The notes beneath the pieces are model-generated. The model did no database searches. It was not told where the DNA came from and was given only the letters and a program-made list of their open reading frames with translations. The translations under genes and the position numbers were made by a program. Positions 10,330-22,127 of a stretch of 64,000 nt of DNA are shown one piece after another (positions within the stretch are counted from its first letter, which is position 1; each line of letters opens with the position of its first letter). The DNA comes from Paraspadella gotoi (lineage: Eukaryota; Chaetognatha). The stretch is taken from the NCBI GenBank assembly GCA_051294375.1, contig CM119264.1, forward strand, positions 4,179,392-4,243,391. Reading direction: 5' to 3'.

Positions 10330-12200
10330 TGTTTTACATTATTTTTTGGACACACACGCTTAATGAATTAAAAGGGAAAATACTCACGGAGGGCAGGTAA
10401 GTGAAAAACGCAATTTCACAGCATGTTGCATGACTAAAGGACTAGTAGTTCTTAGGCGTTTTTCGCGATATTCGGCGGTGAAGTAAAACTGATTTTCAGT
10501 TACACTCTGACTTTTGTTTGAAGTTTTTACACTAGGTTTAAGGCGTGATAATTTATAAACACATGGTTTTTTATTCACGCTGGGTTCAGTCTCTTAATTC
10601 AATAACACACTGCACTTCTCGATGCTGGACAAATTTCATCAATCAGAGATCGCCGGACGTCGGAAGACCTCCTACACTTCATCGGGAGTCAGTTAACGGG
10701 TCAGCAATGTTATTCGACACGAACACCATGTTTGGATTTGCACCGCTGCGTACCGCTTCCTTCTTTCACCACATTCTGTAGTGAACATTCAGTCATAGCG
10801 ATCACTGACGGACACGATACCATGACGAAAACGCATATCTGAAGTATTGTACATTACAATACATGACGAGACATAACTAATACGGACAATATAGTATGCA
10901 TGGCGGAAGCAGAAGGAAACTGAAGTATAAAAGCAAGACGTAAACAGATGATCGTTGATCTGTCTGAGCGCTCTGTCTTTGCGTCGCTCTTCTGTGCGTG
11001 GACGTCGTCGTCTCAGCACGCATCCTTCGAACAAATCTTCGTCGACGGACATTAATCCAAAGTCGTCCGCAGTATATCTTACGTCGTCTTACGACAATAT
11101 TGAATCGTCGTCTTGCTACCAGTCGTCTTCGTTCATTCTGTTTTCTGGTCGGTCTGTTTCAGTCTGTTCTTCCGCATCTTTGACCTCTATGTCGTTTCGT
11201 GCGCGGTACTTTACATTCGTCTCGTCTGGTCTTCTGTCGGTTTGTCAATCTTCGAAAGTTGACATCTTTCGATTCGTGCTTTCGTGCCTTCGTACAGATC
11301 TTCCGTTCGTCTTCGTTCCGTATTCTCTGTCGTTCGTATCGGTTCTCCGTCTTACTTTCGTATTACATGTCTTCACAGTCGTCTTCGTAGTCTTCTCTAC
11401 GTAATTCCGGTCTCACGGAGTGTTCAGTTCATACTGTCGTTCTTTCGACGTCTTTGCTGCGGTCTTTTCAGGTCAGTCTTGTCTGTTTCGTTCGACTTTC
11501 CGTCGTCTTCGTCGGTATCTCGACAGGTTCTTTCGTACTCTTTCCTATCCGCTACTTATTTACGGTCTTCGTCGATCTTTGCTCTGTTTCAATCTACATG
11601 TCCTTGTTCGTCGTCTCGGCGGTCTTCTCGTCTTCGTCGTCTTCGTCGGGTCTTCGTCGTTTCGTCTCTTCCGGTCAGGGTCGGTAATTCGGATCGGAGT
11701 TCATTCCTCGGATAACGGTATCTTTATTCGGTACACGGATCTTCGAAAATTCGTCATTCGGGTTATGTTCTCTTTCTTTTCCGGTTCCATGCTTTCGGTC
11801 GTCTTCGTCGGAAATCTTGTTCCTTTCTTCCTGTCGGTCTTTCTCGCGTGTTTAACAGTAATTCCAAGTGTTCTTCCGGTCGGGGGAACTCGCTGGGGTT
11901 TTAACTGGCTATCGTAATTTTTTACTGGGGTGCTAAGTCACTAATTTTTTCTTATTATACCAACATACACTAATTCATTTTTTATTCATGGGTTTTTCTT
12001 TCGTCGTTCGGGCTCAGAGGCGCTTGACTGCTGCGTTTAGGGCCCCCTCAACAATTGTTAGTTTAGGAGAATTCACCCGGGATCGGTTTGAGGCCGCGTC
12101 GTTTCGGGCCCCCGCCGGTCTTCTGTGAGAGCTTATAGAGCTCGACTAGAGTTATAGGAGATCCGGAATCGGTCATCTTGGTTACTATGAGCAGTCTCAT
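10330..12200 (+). other. Unidentified element: TATA box and long A-poor TCG/TCTT-rich tract, LTR or leader-like
   Basis: A TATAAAAG box at 10926-10933 is followed by about 950 bp (10950-11900) that is strikingly poor in A and built of TCGTCTTCG-like words, though not a simple tandem repeat. Three frames stay open for 140-165 codons only because A-containing stop codons are rare. An 8-bp perfect hairpin (GTATTGTA..TACAATAC) lies at about 10844-10862. Around 12040-12120 two related lines ending in GGGCCCCC occur. The arrangement recalls an LTR R-U5 or leader region, but no terminal repeats, primer site or polyprotein could be matched. No function is claimed. Confidence 0.3.
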
Positions 12201-13084
12201 ACACAGTGCGAGTGCGAGGGAAGGGAGACCAGGGCCGGGCCAAATTCGGGGAAGAAGGGAAGAAGAGAGGAAGAGGAGATTTAGGAGAGAAACCCTGGAG
12301 AGATAATCTCTTTGTTTCTTTGCCGGATGAGTTGTGGAGGGGAATAGGGGGGAGAGAGAGAGAGAGAGAAGAGGGACGAGAGAGAGAGAGAGAAGTAGAG
12401 AGAGAGAGAACGAGAGGAGAGAGAGAGAGATTCTCTCTCTCCCTTCCCCCTCCACAACTCTCCGCAAGACAGAGTTTATCTCTCCCAGGGTTTCTCTCTA
12501 TCTCCTCTCCTCTCTTCTCCTTCTTCCCGATTGGCCGGCGGTCTCCTTCTTCTCGACCTCTGATTGGCCGGTTTTCGAGTCACAGACGCCGACGACGAAA
12601 CCGACGGGAATTCTCAACAAAATTCGTGGGCGCCTAAAAAACGCCACGCAGTCAGCGCCTCTGACGAGAAAACCCGATGATTTTTTTTTTTTTAGGCGAA
12701 CGGCGACGACGAAGACGACGAAGACGACGAAAATGAGCGACGAACAATCGCCTTGAATAATGAATGATGAATGATGAATGAATAGAGGAAAGAAGGAAGG
12801 AGAGAGTGACAAATCACAAGTGTTCTGTGAAAAATGTGACGACTGCCGATGAAGTGAGGCGACTGTGGTTGTTGATGAAATTGTAAGGATGTGTTTTAAA
12901 TTAAAATTGAAACAAGAAAAAAACATTTTAAAATCGAAAATCATTAAATAAAAAAAACAAGTGTATGAAAAGTTTTATCACCATTCTGGAAAACAAAACT
13001 ACTTGCTTTAGGAATTGCTAGGAATTCTTTTAATACTTTTCGTATTTTCCTAATTTAGGCAAAATATGTAAAAATGAAATCTCA
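12200..13084. repeat. GA/CT foldback tract and intergenic DNA
   Basis: A (GA)n block at about 12350-12430 turns directly into (CT)n at 12431-12450, so the segment can fold on itself. Two GATTGGCCGG sites (12528 and 12561) are inverted CCAAT boxes 33 bp apart. The rest to 13084 is AT-rich with TGAATGA repeats at 12760-12782. No gene seen. Confidence 0.7.
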
Positions 13085-13123
13085 TGCTTTTGTACCTATC
13101 ATAAAACAGTATCTAATGGCGAA

Positions 13124-13175
<52 letters not shown>

Positions 13176-13291
13176 AACGGGCACCAAACAGAAGGCGTAA
13201 GAGACCAAGTATTTTATGCAAGATAATGGGTCTATAAAGGGAAGAAAGAATAATCGCGGAAATGGAAGAATAAAAAACAAAATAAAACAAA
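13085..13291 (-). repeat. Inverted repeat E, right copy
   Basis: Reverse complement of 9975-10285. It includes a (GA)n tract at about 13129-13171 that pairs with the (CT)n of the left copy, and it ends at the 25-N gap 13292-13316. Confidence 0.8.
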
Positions 13292-13316
13292 NNNNNNNNN
13301 NNNNNNNNNNNNNNNN

Positions 13317-13489
13317 ATCACTTGGCATTTTGACCAATCCTTTTTGGTTTAATAGCTTGATCACTCTCTCTCTCCAACCCACTCATGTTTTTTGTCGCTC
13401 ACTTTTATAATGCTCTCTCTGCGTACCGTCGTAAGCAGGTTCTCTCTCTCTCTCTCTCTCATCTCCTAGCTTCTCTCATCTCTCATCGT

Positions 13490-13521
<32 letters not shown>

Positions 13522-14030
13522 CGCTCTCTCTCTTCTCTTCTTTCTCCTCTCTCTCTCTCCCTTCCTTTTCTGGCTCTCCGTCTCAATAGAACAACCCGTG
13601 CATTTTCCTGTTAAATTCCCTTTCCAGAACGCCCATCTTCCCTAAGAAGTCGAAAATCCGTTTCTTTCTCTTTCTAACTGCGTCCCGTTTAAACTTCTCA
13701 AGTTTTCCAGAATTTTTCTCTCGTCTCCTTCTCTCTTTGCTCTCTGCTCGTCACTCTCTCTCTCTCTCTCGTCTCTCTCCGTCTCTCTCTCTCTCTTCAT
13801 CTCTTCTCTCTCTCTTCTCTCTCTGCTCTCTTATCTCTGTCTTGTTTTATTTTCTCTCGTCCAACTGGCGAGCTAGCGCCAGAGGAGAACGTTCGGCGGC
13901 AAATGTCGGAGGTAGAAATGACAAAACTCCTGGTGTGTGGGGAGAGCATGAAGCGGCGTAGATGAAATACAAAAGGGACTTGTTTCCCTTTTCGAATTGC
14001 GTCTTCCAACAGGCTCGTAAAAAATAGAGA
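13317..14030 (+). repeat. Direct repeat C, copy 1
   Basis: Begins immediately after a 25-N gap. It is repeated in the same orientation at 24076-24690. Shared landmarks in order: CTTGGCAT, TTTTTGTCGCTCAC, long CT tracts, CCATCTTCCCTAAGAAGTC, GCTAGCGCCA, GGAGAACGTT, AATGTCGGAG and CCTTTTCGAA. The two copies differ mostly by short indels. No protein is recognised in either. Confidence 0.9.
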
Positions 14031-14069
14031 GAGGGCGACGCGTGAGAACGATCACGAACTGAGACCGAC

Positions 14070-14104
<35 letters not shown>

Positions 14105-15623
14105 CCCTACATCCGAGCACGAGACGAGGACGCCGGAGGATCGTGATCGGAGCTGAGCACGCAGCTCTAACTTCCAAAGAGGCCCTCACTGCCGACTACG
14201 AACGATAGGAGAGAGAGACCGACATACTATGGGGGACCGACCACAGTGAATATAGAGTCGGGGATAGCGATAGGACGGTTATCTGTTGATAAGCTTAATA
14301 CTTCATTCGATTTTTTTTTTTTTTGTTTAAAATTGTTTTTACCAAGAGAAACGAATTATTTTAAAAGTTGCTTTATAAGGCAGATTCCCTCGCTCTATAA
14401 TTCATACTTTGTTCGGTCTGCGCCGCCTCAGAATATTAGTCGGAGGTACAACGCACACATATATGTCCAGAGTAATTGATTATGATAAATTATGACAAAA
14501 AAACGAGATGTCTGTCTTTCCCTCTGTTCGTCCATAGCCTAACCGACTCTATAATTCAACTCTTTGTGCGGTTCCGTCGGTCCTCCCCCTCAATCATGCC
14601 GGGCATAACTATTTTTCATGTCAGAACATCGAATTATAGATAAAATGATTATGAGCCCAAAAAGATGTCCCGTCCGTCGCACCTAGAAAAAAACACCAAT
14701 TATCGTGATTGAAAGATGGGATGGATTGGAGATTCGCAATTTTAGTGTGTGGAGTTGGTAAGTTCGAGTGGAAATGAGGATTAATGTGAAAAAAAAATGT
14801 CATATTTGAAACAACCGCAAATACTCAGCGAGTAATAGAGATCATTGGCCCAATTCACCTGAAACTTTTGATATGGTGCGGTGAGGAAGTGCCAGTAAAA
14901 AAGAAGCGAATGTTTATAGCTGGCAGTCATAGTTTTATGATAGAATACGTTTGTTGGAAATGGAGTTTAAATGAGAAAAAAATGTAGTACATAAAATTAA
15001 TTAATTAAAAGTTAAATCAGTAAGATCAATTAAGAATTATTAATTATCATTGAATATCAGTCAATGTAATACAGTCGAAAAACAAACATTTCGTTGTGAA
15101 GTGAAATTGACTAATTAATTAATTTGAATTAATTATTATTTAATTACACCAATAATGATCGTCGTGCACTCAAAAATTGTTCCGCCTCTTTTTCTCTCTC
15201 TCTTCACTCACTAAATATTTTAATTTTTGTTCCCTTCATCTCTTCTCTCTCTCTTCACCAACTTTGTCCAACCTGTCCTCACATTTCACCACTGTCCTGT
15301 CTCACATTCTTTTAGCGCAATTTCGCTTCCTCCTCGTCATACTAAATCCAAAAGTCAATTTCGAGAAACACATGAATTTGCTGGAATATTGTTACCAAAG
15401 ACACTGATGAAGGCAGAATGAAAGCCGAAACTCTGTCCGGAGTGTACCATTAAAAATAAAAATCCGGTTGAATGTAGAAAAGACTTCGTCGTTTAATCGT
15501 CAAATTATAAATATTATTTATTCGGATCTCGCTCCTGTTCAGGCAGATCCCGAGCTGTTATAACTTTCACTTTGTCGGGATACCCAGCGTCGGTCCGCCC
15601 CTCAATCTTTTATCGGCATACTA
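14031..15623. repeat. AT-rich DNA with a dispersed degenerate repeat
   Basis: A related line, CTATAATTCA..CTTTGT.CGG followed by a GTCGGTCC/CCCCTCAAT-type segment, recurs at about 14392, 14548 and 15558, the first two about 155 bp apart. 14800-15170 is AT-rich with direct and inverted TTAATTAA words. A hammerhead-like core lies at 15404 (separate entry). No gene is recognised. Confidence 0.5.
15404..15446 (+). ncRNA. Hammerhead-ribozyme-like core, probable retroelement relic
   Basis: The order matches a hammerhead core: CTGATGA (15404-15410), a GGC..GCC stem II with a short loop, GAAA (15427-15430), then ACTC..GAGT able to form a short stem III. The cleavage-site nucleotide after the U is G, where active hammerheads need A, C or U, and I cannot trace a good stem I. 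An AT-rich AATAAAAAT stretch follows. Hammerhead motifs with short stem III are known in Penelope-like elements, and CTGATGA..GAAAC lines also mark 3' ends of other retroelements. Catalysis is doubtful. Confidence 0.35.
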
Positions 15624-16444
15624 ATTCAACAAGTGAAGGCGCCGAGTCGCCGACGGTTGAAACACTTTAATTTATTCTATTCTTTTAATTTAATCTTCTT
15701 TTTTTTTCTCGGTACAAAGTTCGTCTGCTCGATCATTGTTCTTTTTTTTTCAATCCTTTTTTTTAAATCGTTTTTATTTTATCATACAGATTCAATTAGC
15801 CCCTTTCTTCTCATCTCTTACCTTTTCATTGCTTTACCATAGAAAAAACCTGAAACCTTTCATAAAATAACAATGAGAGTTGGGCAGGGAGAATCTCTGA
15901 GAGATTTCGCCGAAAAATTTTACAAATAATTTTTGGGTCGTTTAATTTTAAATTTACGAAAATGAACTATCACTACTGGCTAACAGTTATAATCTGATCC
16001 ATCCGTCCGAATGGAAATTACCTTCCAATTAAAAGAATCATAAAGTTTTCTTATAATGTAGATAATGTTGACGCGAATCAATGGTCCAATTAATTAACCG
16101 AGGAACGTACGCCTGACCTGACGTCGAATGCGTTTGGCTCGAATTAGACTCCGAGTCGAATCAGATAATTGATCTTTCTCTTCTCGTTCGACGCGGTGAA
16201 ACAGAAAAACGCGGCGTGAATGGGCGTGGCCGCCCTGACTCCGTTCTGTGACGACATCGAAAATGGCGCAATTAATCCACGTCAACGAAGAATCTGCGTA
16301 AACCACGCAATCGCCATCGTGACGACGACGACGACCACGACGACGACGACCACGACGACGACGACCACGACGAAGAGAAGGATAACAATATAAAAACAAA
16401 GACTACGACGTTCAATGTCGCTTGCACAAAGATCGGAATCGTTA

Positions 16445-16457
16445 AGGTCAAAGGTCA
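16445..16457 (+). promoter_or_regulatory. DR1 nuclear-receptor-like element
   Basis: AGGTCA-A-AGGTCA is a perfect direct repeat with one-base spacing, the type bound by RXR/HNF4/COUP-TF class receptors. In the other palindrome arm (about 23118-23132) one base differs. No linked gene is known. Confidence 0.3.
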
Positions 16458-18361
16458 ACTGTTGTGAAGTCACGAGTCTCAGTGACGCGCAGTGAAATCG
16501 TAAGAGGAGAAATCCCGTGAATTGACGAAGCGGCGCATTGGTGAGAGGTCAGGATTTCTTGAAAGGCGTTTGTGATTTAGAGCCGATGGGACGAACTTCT
16601 TAAGTTCACGATGCTTGTGAAATGTGAATGAAATAGGATTTTCTGATTAATAAACCCATAAATAATGTTCATTCAACAATATGTTTATCATCCAAATTAG
16701 TAAAAAATTTTTAACTGTTTCACAATTTAAAAAAAACGACGGAAACCAACACAGTGAACTCAGTGCACACAATTTTTTTTCATTTTTCACAAACAACAAA
16801 AATATTTCATTCGAGATAATCTCACTGTTCACTCGCGATCGAAAAAGTCCCTTTCCTCTTATTCAGACTTTCGGCTGCAGAGGCGGGCTTGCGGGACGGC
16901 CTGGCGGCTGCCGGCAGGCGGCGGCGCTGGCGGGCGGCTGCCGGCGGCACGGCCGGGCGCCGGCGGCGGCGGACGGGGGGGTTTGAGTGGAAAGTGGGAG
17001 ACAGCGTGCAAGCGGAACCGGCGAAGCATTTTTAGGTCNNNNNNNNNNNNNNNNNNNNNNNNNNNNNNNNNNNNNNNNNNNNNNNNNNNNNNNNNNNNNN
17101 NNNNNNNNNNNNNNNNNNNNNNNNNNNNNNNNNNNNNNNNNNNNNNNNNNNNNNNNNNNNNNNNNNNNNNNNNNNNNNNNGAGACGCCATTTCCATCCTT
17201 AAAAAAATATTGATCTAATATTGTTTAATTCAATAAATGAAGTCACGTGTCTATCAGGTGGTCGTCAGGGGGNNNNNNNNNNNNNNNNNNNNNNNNNNNN
17301 NNNNNNNNNNNNNNNNNNNNNNNNNNNNNNNNNNNNNNNNNNNNNNNNNNNNNNNNNNNNNNNNNNNNNNNNNNNNNNNNNNNNNNNNNNNNNNNNNNNN
17401 NNNNNNNNNNNNNNNNNNNNNNNNNNNNNNNNNNNNNNNNNNNNNNNNNNNNNNNNNNNNNNNNNNNNNNNNNNNNNNNNNNNNNNNNNNNNNNNNNNNN
17501 NNNNNNNNNNNNNNNNNNNNNNNNNNNNNNNNNNNNNNNNNNNNNNNNNNNNNNNNNNNNNNNNNNNNNNNNNNNNNNNNNNNNNNNNNNNNNNNNNNNN
17601 NNNNNNNNNNNNNNNNNNNNNNNNNNNNNNNNNNNNNNNNNNNNNNNNNNNNNNNNNNNNNNNNNNNNNNNNNNNNNNNNNNNNNNNNNNNNNNNNNNNN
17701 NNNNNNNNNNNNNNNNNNNNNNNNNNNNNNNNNNNNNNNNNNNNNNNNNNNNNNNNNNNNNNNNNNNNNNNNNNNNNNNNNNNNNNNNNNNNNNNNNNNN
17801 NNNNNNNNNNNNNNNNNNNNNNNNNNNNNNNNNNNNNNNNNNNNNNNNNNNNNNNNNNNNNNNNNNNNNNNNNNNNNNNNATCGTCCTTATCTTTGTCCT
17901 CGCTTGATCTTCGAGTTCTGATCCGGTGAATGACGCAAGACGCCGTTAGCGATATGATTCGATTGATTGATTGATTTTGTTTCGCTCGTATATTTTTTTT
18001 CATTTTTTTTTATTTTATACAATAAATAATTTTTTTAGACAGTCCAAATGTGGTTAAAAAAAACAACCCTTATTTGGACTTCCCTGAAAAAATTATTTAT
18101 CAATGTTAATCGAAATATCGGCAAAATATTAAAAACAATACTTGTAAAATCAACCAAAAACTGTCTTATCTAAATATTTTAAAATTGCTTTGATATTTTT
18201 TTCGTTGAGATTTAAAGCGACAATGAATTATTAAAGAATAATTTTAACACTTTTTCATGCTTAATTCTTAAGTTTATTTCCTTTTTATTACGAAAAAAAA
18301 TAACGTTTGAAATTATTTTGTTTATTAGTTTTTCATTCCGCTGAGAACTTTTCCTGTTAAT

Positions 18362-18446
18362 TTTAGGTATTATTATTTTATTATTATTATTATTTTTATT
18401 TTTATTTTTATTTTTATTTTTATTTTTATTTTTATTTTTAATTTTA

Positions 18447-18483
<37 letters not shown>
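18362..18483. repeat. (ATT)n / (TTTTTA)n microsatellite in palindrome arm
   Basis: ATT triplets flank a TTTTTA hexamer run. The matching tract in the other arm (about 20358-20440 and 21128-21182) is split by an inserted foldback element. Confidence 0.9.
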
Positions 18484-18487
<4 letters not shown>

Positions 18488-18823
18488 ATTGTACGAATTA
18501 TCCGTGAACTAATTAATACAGATACTTTTTGACAGTTTTTATATAAATTTCTCTCAATTATTCAAGTCGCCATATCGTTGTACTTATTATTTACTATCTT
18601 TACTTTAAAAATTAAAACTCAGATTTCGCCATTTTTTTTTTCAGATGACATTTTCCCAAACGTAAAAATCGTAGAGGAGACGAATTTTTACTCATTTTTT
18701 CGTCGTACGAATGCGTGACTTCCTTTTCAAAGATTCCAATGACTTTTTCTCCCCGCGAATCTTTTTTTCAACGACATTTAAGATCATCTCTCTCTCTCNN
18801 NNNNNNNNNNNNNNNNNNNNNNN

Positions 18824-19956
18824 TGTGGTAGAATCGGCGGACCTTCTTTCCCTATTTAGCCTCTTAGTTCTCCTCGAGGTAACGAGATTAGACGAGACGT
18901 TGAATCACTTCTTCTCCCTTTTCTAATCAAGTTCTTTTTTTTTTCCTCAAGAGCGTTTGTCGCGGGCCGTCGCCCCCCTCACGCCCCCCATCTCTTGCGC
19001 GCCTTTGTTTGCGATAATCGACATTCGTCCGACCTGTGTTGCATAATGCGAACGTTTGCCCCCCATTTCCTATTTCTCTCTCTCTCTCGTCCTCTCTCTC
19101 TCTCTCCTATCTCTCTCCTCGATCTCTGCTCTCTCTTCTCCGTCTCTCTCTCTCCTCTCTCTCTCTCTCTCCCTTGTTATATTCACGGGTTCTGTTTTGG
19201 TTGTATTTTTTCTCTCTCGTTTCCTTGTCGTGACGGGGTCGTTGTCGTCGTCGTGTCGTCGTCGTCGTTGTTGTCGTCGTCGGTCGTCGCCAAGATTAAT
19301 GCTTGTAAATGTTGCGTCGCGTGTGTGAATATAAATGGTTTCTGCCGAGAGTTGCATCGTGTCGTCGTTGTCGTCGTCGCCGGTTTTTTACCGCCGGAAT
19401 AACATTGAAAACGATTGTTTTCAAACAATTTTAAATAATCCTCTTTTCCTTTTTTTTCTCTCGAAGAAAAGGGAGACGATTAAGGTCTTTTCTTCTTTTC
19501 TTATTTTGGCGCGTAAAATTCTCCGTCGCTGGGATTTGCACGTGAGAGTGTGAGTCCGACTAAAGCAATATTTGCCCCTGGAAGGGATGATTCTGCTCTT
19601 GGCTCTGCGTGGGACGGTGAATTGCAATCGGTGAACACAATTCGATCTTTTCTGACTGAGAGAAGACACAGTAATAAAACACTGACAACGATTGTGATGG
19701 ATGTGAAAATGTGTTTCGGCATAAGTAGCTTGAATTTCGTTTTGGTTAAGGATAATTTAATATTTTGATTTGTTATAAATTTGCACTCTTTAAGTAAAAT
19801 ATTAGGTGATTCAAAAGATTACCTAATCGTAAAATTAAAATAAAATCCAAAATATTTTTCGCCAAAGGTGATCAGCTAAACTAAACAAAAAAGTCAACAG
19901 AATAAGTTTTTTGTTTTGTTTTTTAATAGTAAAAATCAAAAAACTCACAAAAGAAA
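18824..19956. other. Spacer between the arms of palindrome A
   Basis: About 1.1 kb without an inverted partner. It starts after the 25-N gap at 18799 and holds CT tracts (19080-19170), GTCGTCGT runs (about 19235-19280 and 19362-19382) and unique sequence around 19530-19950. No gene recognised. Confidence 0.8.
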
Positions 19957-19959
19957 GAG

Positions 19960-19991
<32 letters not shown>

Positions 19992-21963
19992 AGAGAGAGA
20001 AGAGTAGAAGAGAGAGAGAGAGAGAGAAGAGAAGATGATCTTAAATGTCGTTGAAAAAAAGATTCGCGGGAGAAAAATGTCATTGGAATCTTTGAAAAAA
20101 GGAAGTCACACATTCGTACGGAACGAAAAAATGAGTAAAAATCGTCTCCTCTACGATTTTTAACGTTTTGGGAAAAGTCACTGAAAAAAAAAATCGGCGA
20201 AATCTGAGTTTAATTTTAAGTAAAAGATAGTAAATAATAAGTACAGACGAATATGGCGACATTGAATAATTTGTAGAGAAAGTTTATTATAAAAAATGTC
20301 CAAAGAAGTAATCTGTATTAATAGTTCACCGGATAATTCTAACAATTATAGCAGAAAATAATAATAATGAATAATGAATAAGTAATAATAAAATAATAAT
20401 AATAATAATAAATAATAATAATAATAATAATAATAATAAAGTTTTAGAGTCATACATGCCACTGTTTTAATTTATGATTAAAGAAAAAACGTCGAATCTT
20501 GATCAAGTGCAGTAAATTTTTTTTTCTTTTAAGAAAACCAATATTTCGATTGCTTATTTAACATGATCAATCGTTCAGGTAAGAGTGAATGAGTTGAAAG
20601 AAGAAAGCTAAGGAAAGAGAGAGAGATAGAGAGAGAGAAAGAACAGCTCCAGCATCGCAGCACTGGGTGCTCAGCCCAATTCGACTGGACACACGGACAA
20701 TCCCTCACAGTCCACGCATCAAAGACCCCATCCAGCCTCAATCCACCGACCTAATAGGGAAGAGGCCTGTGGATCAGGCGCCTCGATTGTGGCCGGCGGG
20801 CAGAGGCTTCACAATGAAGATCATGGTCCTTATTCAAAACCGATGCATGGAAACCGATCCTTATATTCCCTGGGAAGAAATGAGAACTAGACATGAAACG
20901 AGGGGGGGTTGAAGGGATTTATCCCTGTTGTATTGTCTGCTCTCACCTGTTCTCTCTCTCTCTCTAAATCTTCTCCTCTTTCCTTTACTCTCTCTTCTAC
21001 TCACTTCACTCTACCCTGAATCGATGATCTGTCAAAATAAATCGAAATATTGGTTTTCTATAAAAGAAAAAAAAATAACTGCATTGATCCCAAATTCGAC
21101 GTTTTCTTAATAATAGAAGTGAAGGATAATAATAATAATAAAAAAATAATAAAATAATGATAAAATAATAATAATAATAAATTAATAAACTAAAATAACA
21201 AGTAAAGTTCTCAGCGGAATGAAAAACGTAATAAACAAAATAATTTCAAAACGCTTTTATTTTTTTCGTAATAAAAAAGAAATAAATTAAGAATTAAAGC
21301 ATGAAAAAAGTGTTTAAAATTATTCTTAATAATTCTGTCGCTTTAAATCTCAACGAAAAAAAATCAATAGCAATTTTAAAATATTTAGAATAAGAACAGT
21401 TTTTGGTTGATTTTTACAAGTAGTTTTTAATATTGTTGCCGATATTTGATTAACATTGATAAATAATTTTTTTTCAGGGAAGTCCAAATAAGGGTTGTTT
21501 TTTTTAATCACATTGGACTGTCTAAAAAAATTATTAAATAATTTATTTATATTGTAATAAATAAAAAAAAAAATGAAAAAAAAATATACGAGTGAAACAA
21601 AAAAAAATTGAAATCCAATTCAAAAAAAATCGAAAAATCATATCGTAACGCGTCTGCGTCATTCACGCGAATCAAGAACTCGAAGATCGCGGGACAAAGA
21701 ATAGAAGGAACGACGCGACGAACGAGCGCACCGACAACGAGGACGTACGACGTCCTCGAGCGGAACCGACTTGGAATTGAGTCCGGTCTAACTCCTTTTT
21801 TATCTCCTCTCAGAGATCGAGAGAAGAAACGCAGTGGTCATTACGGAGAGGGAGAAGAGAAGAAGAGAGAGAGTAGAGAGAGAGAGAGAGAGCAGAGAGA
21901 AGAGAGAGAGAGAGAAAGAGAGAAGAGAAGAGAGAGAGAAGGAGAGAGAGAAGAGAGAGAGGC

Positions 21964-21999
<36 letters not shown>

Positions 22000-22091
22000 G
22001 CAGTCTCAAGGCTCATGAGTCATCGAAATCAAGTGGAAGACGAAGTCTTTCGGTGACGAAACGTCCGTGACCAAACTCTCTTCTCCTCTCT

Positions 22092-22127
<36 letters not shown>

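Larger units (their letters stand above)
15624..18798 (+). repeat. Large palindrome A, left arm
   Basis: Pairs as reverse complement with 19957-24075 from end to end. Anchors: 15628-15665 with about 24027-24070, 16320-16375 (GAC)n with about 23216-23300, 16680-16760 with about 22800-22890, 17221-17272 with about 22400-22450, 18035-18110 with about 21465-21530, and 18715-18798 with about 20030-20115. Differences are mainly 1-2 base indels in homopolymers. The arm has two gaps (17039-17180 and 17273-17880) that are filled in the other arm. It contains a perfect DR1 nuclear-receptor half-site pair at 16445-16457. Confidence 0.95.

Noticed and set aside
10955-11917. Overlapping frames of 149, 143 and 165 codons on plus
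   Set aside because: All arise from an A-poor tract where stop codons are rare. Three frames are open at once and none has domain-like composition.
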